From Acanthamoeba sp. SK_2022b (lineage: Eukaryota; Discosea; Longamoebia; Acanthamoebidae), in contig JANDJZ010000842.1 in assembly GCA_027943245.1 (NCBI GenBank), positions 1 to 16,770 on the forward strand: a DNA stretch of 16,770 bases, read 5' to 3'. This document shows, in pieces, positions 8,957-16,770 of the stretch; position 1 is the first letter of the stretch; each line of letters opens with the position of its first letter. The position numbers and the translations under genes were made by a program. The notes under the pieces were generated by a model. It was not told the origin of the DNA. It saw nothing but the letters and a program-made list of their open reading frames with translations, and made no database searches.

Positions 8957-9106
8957 ATAGACTCCAGGCACTTGGGAGGTCCATGCATGTAGCTGGGAAA
9001 TGACCAGAGACAGCACCAGGGTCCGTCTTCCAAGAAAAGCGGCTGTGTGCAAGCACAATCACCAGAACCTTGATCAAGAATCTGAAGGGGGTAACACACG
9101 TGATCA
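8957..9106. other. Short convergent intergenic stretch
   Basis: Lies between the 3' end of the IFI44-like gene (+) and the stop of the kinase gene (-). I see no gene, repeat or RNA in it; it presumably contains both 3' UTRs. If the alternative frame of the upstream gene is right (stop at 8920-8922), this region begins slightly earlier. Confidence 0.5.
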
Positions 9107-12100
9107 TCAATGGATGGTGTCCCACATCGATACAAAAGGCGAGGAAAAGAAGCTGATGATCGCATCCAGAAAGTCTTCGCCTTCGGTGGAGACCTCGTGG
9201 GCAGGGAGATGGTCGCGTCGGCCACGCATCACGTCGACAAAGTTGTGCAGATTGTGGTAGCGCTCTGGCTCGTGGGTGCTGCTGGAGCGGGGGGAGGAAG
9301 CCGACGAGGAGCAGTCAGTGTAGGACGTGCCACAGCCAGAATCGTCTCCATCTTCCTCATACTGCGGCGCCTCCCCATCCTCATCATCCTCATCCTCATC
9401 CTCCTCCTCCTCGTCGTCGTCTTCTTGGTCGTCATCAGAGCCTGTCCGGCAGGTAGGCCAAGGCGAGGTTCCTCGGTCGGCCGAATGCTTCTTCGGAACC
9501 AGATCGCTTGCGGTGAGCACCGAGGCGATCACCTCGTCCGCCGGCGAGTGCGGAGCCCAAGTGTGCGCAGGTGGCGTGAGCGACTTGTGCGACGGCGTGG
9601 CGGGTCCACGCGGTAACTGCAAAAGGGGAAACCACCCACCCACCCACCACCGACGACGACGACGACGACGATGAGGGCCTCGCCGAGAGTATTGCGATCG
9701 CCAGAGCTGGAGAGATGCACGGGAACGCCAGAGGGGGAGGAGAGAGGCGGGGGGTGACGCACACTGCGAGGAGCAGGAAGCGGCAAGTTGCAGGCGCGCG
9801 TCGAGTGTCGATCGTGCCCTCGTGACGGGTTGGCGCGGGCGTCGCAATCCCCGCGAGTGCGTCGTGGCGCCGCCAATCTTTCCTCGTAGGCCTGGGCGTA
9901 CTCCTCCTCCTCCTCCTCTTCCTCCTCTTCGTCGTCGTCGTCTTCGGACTCGCTCAAGGCCGTTCCCCGCGTGTCGTCGGGTTCGGGCTCAGGTCCGCGG
10001 TCGTGGCGGTGCAGGCGACGACGACGAGGCCGGTCATCCGCCACGCCTTCCTGTGATCGGTCGGGGGCCTCGGCTTCCTCCGAGTGGGTTGTCCCGCCCG
10101 TGTCGGTCTCGCCGTCGGCGTGACGCCGCTCGAGACCATGGCCATCGCGCCGCTTGCCGGGCCTGGGCCTCCGCGCAGGCCCGTCCATCGGGGACTGGTG
10201 GTGGCGGTGGCGGTGGTGGCGTGGGCCCTCTCCGCCTCTCGTCAACGCGGCCACGCCCTCCTCGCGCTCAGGGGCCTGTGTCTCGCAAGGACGACGGCGG
10301 CGGCGGCGACAGCGGCGGCGGCGCTCAGGGGAGTGCTGGGCTAGGGTCGCGCCGCCGCGCTCTCGGCCCCCTTTCGGAGGAGTGGGAGCGGGAGCGGGAG
10401 CGGGAGTAGGAGCGGGAGCAGCGGCAGCGGCGGTTCTCCGCCCTGTCCCTGCCGTTCGCGGATGATTGTCGTGTCGCAGGAGCTTCTTCCGCCACTCCTC
10501 TTCGCCCTGCCACCGCTCCTCCCTCGCCTGCTCCTGGTGGTCGTCGTCGTGGTAGTCGTTGTAGTCGTCGTCGTCATCATCATCGTCATCATCTTTGTCG
10601 TCGTCGTCGTCGTGGTGGTGGTGGTGATGGTGGTGGTCGTCGTCGTGGTGGTGATGGTGGTCGTCGTCGTCGTCGTAGTGCTGGAGCTCGCTGGCTTCCT
10701 CCACTTCCTCCTCCGCCTCCTCCTCATAGTAGTCCTCCTCCTCCTCCTCCTCATCGTCGTCATAATAGGGGTCCTCACCGACAAGCCCGCGCTCGTGCTC
10801 TTGGGTCGCTTCGTGGCAGGTCCACTCTTTCGAGGGGGGCGGCCACGATGCCGGCGACGCGGAGGGCGATGGCGGAGGGCAGGGCGGGCCTTTGGCGCCG
10901 GCGCCGCCGGCCTCCCGTAGCACCGGACGTGGGGCGGTGTCGCTGTGGATGGGGGGGCAGACCACCTGCCCCTCGCTCACCCTCGGCACGCCGCCGCCAC
11001 CCTGGCTGGCGACTCGCCGCCGGTCGTCGCTCCCGTAGCCGCCGCCGCCGTCGTCGTCGTCGCCGTCGTCGTCGTCGTAGTCGCCATAGTCGCCGTCTCC
11101 GTCGTCGTCGTCGTGTTCGTCGCTGTCGTAGCAACCGTGTGGAGGAGGGGCGTGGGGGCGTAGGGGCGGGAGGGCGGGGGGTGCCAGCGCGGATGCCCCG
11201 CCCACCGCCGGGCCGAATCCCGGCAGGGAGGGAAAGCGAAGGGGAGGAGGAGGAGCAGCCGCTGCAGAGGCGGTGGAGGTGGAGGTGGTGGAGGTGGTGG
11301 AGGTGGAAGAAATCTTATCGGCGATTCGATGGTGGAGCGATCGAGGGGAGCCGTCGTTGGCCCAGGCCACGAGGGGGGAAGCTCGGAGTTGGTATCCGTC
11401 GTCGTCGTCACCGTCACCGTCGTCGTCGTCACCGTCACCATCGTCGTCACCGTCGTCGGGGTCGGCGGCGCTGTCGAGGTCGTCCTCGCAGGTGAGGTCC
11501 TCGTAGCGGAGGTAGCCGCTGTCGGGCTCGTTGTAGTCGAGGGACGCCCAGAACATCTTGAGGAGCTTGGAGATGACCGAGAACGAGGGCCTCTTGTAGG
11601 CGTCCTCCCGCCAGCACGCCTTGAGGAGGTTCCTGATCTCCACGGGCCAGTCCGCCGGAATCTGGGGCTTCATCTTGCACTTGACTATCCGGTTCACCAC
11701 CTCCTCGGGCCGCATCTCGGGAAAGGGCGCCTCCTCCGCCAGCATCTCCTAAAGCGGGAAAAAGAGAGAAAAGAGAGAGAAAAGAAAAGAAAAGAGAGAG
11801 AGAGAGAGAAGGGGAAAGGAGGCAAATGCTGAGCGTCAGTGGGCTGCTGCTGCTGCTGGGCAGAGGTGGGAAATGCGGGGAGGAGGGGGGGGGGGTGAGC
11901 ACCCAGAGGAGAATGCCGTAGCTCCAGATGTCCGACTTCTCGGAAGACTCCTTGAGCGAGATGGCCTCGGGCGCCATCCACTTGACGGCGCCGAACGGAT
12001 TGGTGGTGACGTAGACGTGGCCCTCGCGCGACATTCCAAAGTCGGCCACCTTGGCATCGAGTTTGCCGAGCGCATTCTTGTGCACCTGCGATTGGGACGG

Positions 12101-13386
12101 GGAATGCTCCCATCAGAGACCGACTGGCCCGATGCGCATGCACCCACCCACCCCACCACCGGCCTTGGGCGGTCCACCCGCGAGGCCGGCAGGGCGGGGG
12201 GGGGGGTGAGAGTAGGAGGGGAGGGGACACGTACGAGAACGTTGCGCGCAGCGATGTCGCGATGCAGGATGTCGTGCGTGTGAAGATGCACCATGCCCTC
12301 TATCGAAAGAAGAAGCGTGACGGAGAGAATAGGAGGAGGGAGGAGGGAGGAGGAGAGCGACAGGCAGTAATTAGAGATCCGTGCACAAGGTGTTGGGGGG
12401 CGGGGCCACCGTGGCGTGGTGGCATACCGGCGACGTCGGTGGCGAGCTTGATCTTGTCCTTGAGGCCCAGGTTGTTGGTGCGTAGGAAGGTGGACAAGGC
12501 CCCCTGCACGCGGCCGATTGGTATGAAGACAAAAAAGAAAACAAGAAGAGAAAGAGGGAGGGAGGGAGAGAGGGAGGGAGAAGAGGGCTGCGAGGGGGAG
12601 GCGGTGTGCTTGCAAGCAAGAAATCTCCGCCAAGTGATACACACGCGCATACCTCGGAGCACAGCTCGAGTATGATGCCCTGATCCTCGCCTCCAGAGAG
12701 AATGGCTCCGTAGACCTCCACCACGTTCGGATGCGGCGGCAGCTTGCTAACACACACGCACGCCACGCCACGCCACGCCACGCCACGCACGCGTCGAGAC
12801 CCCATGCATCGCATTGGGGGGGGGGCAGCAATCAGCAACAACGGCGACGGGGAGGGTTGCGGCCAGCGGCGATGAGAGGGTGCACCTGAATATCTCGATC
12901 TCGTGGAGCATGTTCTTGATGTGGCCCGTCATGATGCGCTTGATGGCCACGGGCCGCCCCTGCCACAAGGCTCTGTACACGGCCGCCTGGCGCCCTCTGC
13001 CATTGTTCAATCGGCCAACAACAACAACAACAACAACAGAGAGAGAGAGAGAGAGAGGAGAAAGGACACCATGGCATTTAGCGCAGAGTGAGAAGCAAAG
13101 CTGTGGCGCGGTCTCGGCGAGAGTTCCAATTTATGGGGGGGGGGGGATTTCCGCGGAGGCCAAACACACAACACAGGAGGACTACGGACCTGCCGATAAG
13201 TTCAATCTGCTGAAAGTCCTCCCATTTGAGGATGACCCGCGTTGGCGGCCGTGCGGGCATGGTGTGTGGCGGTGGCGGGGAGGGCAGGGGCGGGCCACCC
13301 CGCTTCTCGTGCTCCCTCGGCGTGCTGCTGGTTCTGTCGCCGTGCGGTGTAGAGGCCTCGCCACCCCATTCATCGTTCTCTGGCAT
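9107..13386 (-). CDS. Tyrosine-kinase-like protein kinase with long acidic/His-rich low-complexity tail
   Basis: Exons (minus): 13386-13190, 12996-12886, 12746-12653, 12503-12428, 12299-12235, 12085-11903, 11748-9763 and 9616-9107. All introns are GT-AG with matching phases, giving 1073 residues. The kinase domain covers about residues 52-310: glycine loop GRGRQAAVY (65-73), VAIK with catalytic Lys85, HPNVVEVYGA, gatekeeper/hinge region GIILELCSEGALSTFL, catalytic loop HRDIAARN (172-179), DFG (196-198), P+1 loop GAVKWMAPEA (213-222), DIWSYGILLWEML and the C-lobe CWREDAYKRPSF. All catalytic residues are present, so it should be active. AARN after HRD and VKWMAPE are tyrosine-kinase-group motifs, while the fold is also close to TKL kinases; substrate specificity cannot be settled here. 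The remaining ~750 residues are low complexity: Asp/Glu clusters, a mixed Asp/His tract, and Pro- and Arg-rich stretches, ending in a more ordinary segment RYHNLHNFVDVMRGRR and FLDAIISFFSSPFV. There is no signal peptide or transmembrane segment. The start at 13386 is the first ATG that fits. Confidence 0.9.
10530..10690 (-). repeat. GAC/CAC codon tract encoding a mixed poly-Asp/poly-His run
   Basis: Within kinase exon 7 the coding strand is dominated by GAC/GAT and CAC/CAT codons giving alternating blocks of Asp and His with a few Tyr, Asn and Lys. On the opposite strand it reads as a Val-rich frame, which is a shadow. Mixed codon choice (GAC and GAT, CAC and CAT) shows it is not a simple perfect trinucleotide expansion. 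Confidence 0.9.
12761..12785 (+). repeat. (CGCCA)5 pentanucleotide repeat in a kinase intron
   Basis: Five tandem CGCCA units inside intron 12885-12747, near its 3' splice site on the coding (minus) strand. An imperfect CGCAC unit follows. Confidence 0.9.
13016..13056 (+). repeat. (CAA)n followed by (GA)n in a kinase intron
   Basis: A run of CAA triplets (about seven) followed by about nine GA dinucleotides, inside intron 13189-12997 and adjoining its 3' splice site. On the coding strand this is a CT tract followed by a TTG tract, serving as the pyrimidine-rich region before the acceptor. Confidence 0.9.
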
Positions 13387-13774
13387 TAGCGGGTGGAGAT
13401 GACATACGTAGTTTGTTGTAGTGAGTTGATTTGCCAGGCTGCCACCACGTAGTTTTACTCCCCTTGCAGAGCAGGGTAAAGCTCTGCTACCCCCATCCAG
13501 AAAGAGATGGGGGGGGGGCACGCACGGGAGTCGGACGAATGCCGCATAGAGGGAGGTGACGCTCCTCGTGGTCGTCTCGAGGAAGGGAGATGGTTTGCGG
13601 GGTTCAACCTGTATCGATCGTTTGTCTTACAAGAATGTGTGTTCGAATGTTATCAACAAGGCTTGTGTGGGACAGGACAAAGGAAAAAAGGAAAAGGGGA
13701 GGGAAAATCTCGTTTCTTGTGTTCCCCACAAGCCCGCACTACGCCATCGCAATCAACAACAACAGCAACGGCAA
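13387..13774. other. Intergenic region: kinase promoter/leader and PEX5 3' UTR
   Basis: Both flanking genes run on the minus strand, so this 388-bp gap holds the PEX5 3' end and the kinase upstream region. I find no open frame with gene-like character. A short hairpin is possible at 13466-13487 (arms GCAGAGC and GCTCTGC, 8-nt loop). The part near 13690-13710 is purine-rich on the plus strand. No tRNA-like fold was recognised. Confidence 0.5.
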
Positions 13775-16726
13775 CTAATAGTCGAACTCGTCGCGGAAGG
13801 CGTCGATGTCGTAGCGGAGGGTGCGCTCGAGGAGGTCGTCTCTCTCCATGCGGGAGAACACGGTCTGCAGGCTCATCCAGATGTGCTTGGCCGAGGGCTG
13901 GATGGCGAGGCAGGCCAGGAACTGGGTGGCGGCCTCGCGGTACATCTCCATGTTGAGGTAGCTGATCCCCAGGTTGGCGCGAGCGCGCGTGTACGTCGGC
14001 TTGATCTTGAGCGACCTGCGCGCGTCGCCCCCCACCCCACCCGCTCCCCCGCCTCAGCACGCGCCACTCATAGCCGCGCGCGCGCGCGACTCGCCAGCGG
14101 GAAAGGAGAGGAGGAGGAGGGGAGTGCAACGTGCCTGTAGTAGGGGGCCAGCGCCTCCTTGCTGTGGTTGCTGTTGGCCAGGGTGGCGCCCAGCTTGTTC
14201 CAGAGCGCGTAGTCGTTGGGCCTCTTCTGCAGCGCCAGCCGGAAGCAGTCCACCGCCTTGTCGTACTCCTGCATTGGTCGCCGCCGCCAACGGGGAACGG
14301 GGGGTTTGCTCACTGATGCGGCGTGTGCACGGCGGCGGCGAGCGGGGAGAGAGAGAGAGAGAGAGAGTTGTACCTGCGATATGTTGAAGAGGAGGCCCAG
14401 GGCGATCTGCACGTCGGGGTCGGGATCGTGCGGGGACATGCGCGCCGCCTCGAGGTACATTTCGGTGACGCGGTCGTGCAGTTCCGAGTCGTCCTCGATC
14501 GTGTCGATCTCTGCGTTGTCCGTTGGCGCGCGCGCGCGTGCGATGGAAGAGAGGGGAGGGGGGGTGAGTGGCTGCAGCCAGAGGTTCGGTGGGAGGGCTG
14601 CCGGTGGCGCACCCTGGGTGAACTCGGGGGCGCTGAGGAGCGGGTGGTCGCGGTAGCGCGGGTTGCGGACGAGCCAGTTCTTGAGCACGCGCAGGGCTTG
14701 CACGCGGTACGAGTCGTTGGTGCAGCTCACCGCCAGCGACATGAGAGCCGGCAGGTCCCTACGACACATGGAGAAGAGGGGAGAGAGAGAGAGAGAACAC
14801 CGCACGCCCCGCAAGCGTGACATCGCCATGTATACACATACGAGGTCAGGTCGGTTTTCGCTTTGACACAAACACGAGACACACACACACGACACACGAC
14901 ACACGACACACGACACACGACACACGACACACGACACACGACACACATGCACACACCCGGCATCGATGTGCGTGGCACGAGTGAGTGCGGCGATGGCGCG
15001 GTCGTCCCGGTCGTTCTCGGCGTGCGCCTCTCCCAGGCGCCTCCACACCTCGTTGTTCTGTCGTTCCACGCGCGCACCAGCGGGGGCGGGCGGCGTCATG
15101 GACCAGCGAGAGGAAGGGGGAGGGAGGAGGGAGGAGGCAAAACCGCAAGGGGATAGCCGGCATACCTGCATGTCGCGTTGGGCGGCGGCCTCGAAGGCGA
15201 GGACGGCGTCGGACAGCTCGCCGGCGTCGAAGAGCTCGATGCCGCGGAGGAGCGGGGCGGGGTGGTCGGCGAAGGGGTTGTCCGGGCTGAACTCGTAGGG
15301 GCGCACGCCGCCCCAGTCGCCAAAGTTGAACATGCGGCTGATCTCGTCGTCGGCCTCGAACTCGCCAAAGTCCCAGCCCCGCTGGCCCGCCGTCGGCGGA
15401 GGCACAAAGTCGTCGTACTCGCCGAGCCAGTCGTTGACGAGGTCGGTCATCGCGCCCCCTGCTCGCCCCATGCGAGAGAGAGGGAGAGAGAGAGGGAGAG
15501 AGAGGTGAGCAGGCGGCGATGGGCGGGGAGAGGGAGGGGCAGCGCGGGCGCACCCTCTCGCTGCTCGGAGGCGGTGGTCGCCGTGTTCTCGACCAGCTGG
15601 TCGCCCTCCACGGTGACGTGGCCTTGCGCGATGCGCGACATGAGCTGCACGAACTTGGAGCGCTGCATCTTGGGATCGGCGATGGACGATATGCGCGCCC
15701 CGAGGTGCTTCAGCTCCTCCTGCGCAACACGACATCGGTGCGCACATCATCATCACCACCACCACGCCATTGTGTGAGTTTGGGCTGGTGGACACCACGC
15801 GCGCCGTAGCCATGCAACGTGCTACGCTACCTGCGCCTGCTGGTCGCTGAGGGTGTCGAGGTAGCGGGAGTAGGCGATCCTGTCGCTGAGCTGGTCCTTG
15901 ACCTGCTCGAACTCGCTGGTCCACTGCTCGCCCTCGGCCTCGCGCCAGTGGTTCTGGAACTCCCGGAACTCGTGCTCGTCAAACTTGTCAAACTCCTCCG
16001 CCCACTCTGCCCCTCCCCCCCGGACATCAGCACCAACCACCACCCACCAACCACCACCCACCACCCACCACCAACCACCAACCACCACCTGGGCGCCCAT
16101 CCACTCGCCCATCGGGAGGTGCCGTTAGGGGGGGGGAGGCCTCGTCGCCGTACCGGCGGGCCTCTCGGATTGCTGGCGGAATTCGCGGAGCCATTCCATG
16201 TGGCCCATCTGCTCCGGGTTAAACTCCGCAGCCCTGCTCCCACACAAGCCAAGCCGCCAAAGCTCGTGTCGGTGACCACCACTCCTCCTCCTCGTTGCTG
16301 TTGCTGCTGCTGCTGCTGATGATGATGACGACGATGATGACGTCAAGCGTACCATGCCTCGGACTCTTTTTCAGCAAAGTCGGCGGCCCATGCGTCGGCA
16401 ACGCGGGCGTGGGGGTGGTGCTGAGGGAGCGGCCGATCTCCCAGGGTCATCGCCTCGAAGGAGGGCCCCAGCTGCGCGTGCATCGCTTGGTCGCCCCGCG
16501 CGTCTGCGGGGAGAGGGAGAGAGAGAGAGGGGGAGAGAGTGACCGCATGAGCCAGCGTGGACCAGGAGGAGGCGGTGGTGGTGGCGTTGATGGCGTTGGT
16601 GGTGGGGGAGGAGGAGGAGGGCGCACCGGGCTCAAAGTGCTGCGCCATCACGCCAAGGCGGCTGCGCACCCTGCCGCCCTCGCCCGCCGGCCGGTAGGCG
16701 GGGCCCGCGTGCAGCCCCTCCAGCAT
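13775..16726 (-). CDS. PEX5: PEX5, peroxisomal targeting signal 1 (PTS1) receptor, 5' end beyond window
   Basis: Cytosolic shuttle receptor that binds C-terminal SKL-type signals through TPR repeats and docks cargo at the peroxisome through WxxxF/Y motifs. Exons (minus): 16726-16627, 16503-16353, 16233-16154, 16006-15831, 15719-15554, 15458-15166, 15057-14957, 14758-14613, 14510-14374, 14268-14135 and 14015-13775. All phases match, giving 574 residues from the ATG at 16726. The N-terminal half carries WAADF (72-76), WAAEF (84-88, split by an intron), WLREF (98-102), WAEEF (112-116), WTSEF (139-143) and WLGEY (235-239). The hallmark YEFSPDNPFADHP precedes the TPR array: RGIELFDAGELSDAVLAFEA, EVWRRLGEAHAENDRDD, PDVQIALGLLFNISQ, EYDKAVDCFRLALQKRPND and RARANLGISYLNMEMYREAA. 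The 14134-14016 intron uses a GC donor. The acceptor directly before 16726 suggests that at least one upstream exon, probably with the conserved N-terminal cysteine needed for ubiquitin-driven recycling, lies outside the window. Confidence 0.95.
14891..14946 (+). repeat. (GACACAC)8 heptanucleotide repeat in a PEX5 intron
   Basis: Eight exact GACACAC units in tandem, flanked by plain CA repeat (about 14879-14890). They lie inside intron 14956-14759, and on the coding strand the (GTGTGTC) array starts about ten bases after the 5' splice site. The odd VVCRVSC repeat in conceptual translations is an artefact of reading through this intron. Confidence 0.95.
16028..16090 (+). repeat. CCA/CCACCCA-rich imperfect repeat in a PEX5 intron
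   Basis: Irregular ACC/CCA repeats inside intron 16153-16007. On the coding strand this is a GGT/TGG tract. It resembles the CCAA-type tract in aconitase intron 6 but is not the same unit. Confidence 0.85.
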
Positions 16727-16770
16727 CTGCGCGGGAGGTCGTTGCGGCCACAGCGCGCGCGCCCGTGAGC
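16727..16770 (-). other. Probable end of an upstream PEX5 intron, cut by the window edge
   Basis: On the minus strand this reads toward CTCCCGCGCAG, a good 3' splice site immediately before the ATG at 16726. No gene can be read in the remaining bases. If it is an intron, the ATG at 16726 is an internal Met of PEX5. Confidence 0.5.

Noticed and set aside
9822..10465. Plus-strand Arg/Pro/Gly-rich frames
   Set aside because: They are shadows of the low-complexity kinase tail with no domain character and no sensible exon structure.
10462..10920. Plus-strand Val-rich open frame (over 150 residues) opposite the kinase tail
   Set aside because: It is the mirror of GAC/CAC codons on the minus strand; the minus frame continues cleanly from the kinase domain and has matching splice phases.
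13466..13487. Hairpin considered as a small RNA or terminator
   Set aside because: It is a single 7-bp stem with no flanking U run, tRNA-like arms or conserved neighbours; too weak to call as a gene.
14879..14950. CRISPR-like direct repeat array
   Set aside because: The 7-bp GACACAC units are perfectly tandem with no spacers and lie in an intron of a eukaryotic gene; it is a minisatellite.

Overview
This window looks like nuclear DNA of a free-living amoebozoan, most likely Acanthamoeba or a close relative. That is an inference from style, not from a database match. The DNA is very GC-rich with strongly GC-ending codons. Protein-coding genes are close together and cut by many short introns (about 60-200 nt) rich in microsatellites. 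The proteins are clearly eukaryotic: a mitochondrial-type aconitase, a peroxisomal import receptor, a tyrosine-kinase-like protein kinase, and two lineage-specific P-loop proteins.

Layout. 151-3647 (+) is a complete 11-exon aconitase gene whose joined exons give 788 residues. 3648-3872 is a short convergent 3' region. 3873 to about 6750 (-) is an AAA+ ATPase with a SAM-like segment before the ATPase and a CHORD-like Cys/His module at its C-terminus; its 5' end is not resolved. About 6751-6935 is a compact divergent region. About 6936-8956 (+) is a gene with a von Willebrand A-like N-terminal part and an IFI44-like GTPase domain. This GTPase domain has lost its P-loop lysine, and the gene has reading-frame problems at both ends, so it is either a pseudo-GTPase or a decaying gene. 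9107-13386 (-) is an 8-exon kinase gene encoding 1073 residues: a small N-terminal kinase domain followed by about 750 residues of acidic, His-, Pro- and Arg-rich low-complexity tail. 13387-13774 is intergenic. 13775-16726 (-) is PEX5, the PTS1 receptor, truncated by the right edge of the window.

There is no operon logic here. The aconitase acts in the TCA cycle and PEX5 in peroxisomal matrix import; the other three are probably signalling or remodelling proteins. The exon models for aconitase, the kinase and PEX5 keep frame and phase across every junction, so I trust them most. The weak points are the 5' ends of the AAA+ gene and of the IFI44-like gene. The most unusual items are the degenerate vWA/IFI44-like protein, the AAA+/CHORD-like architecture, the tyrosine-kinase motif set with its Asp/His tail, and a GC-AG intron in PEX5.
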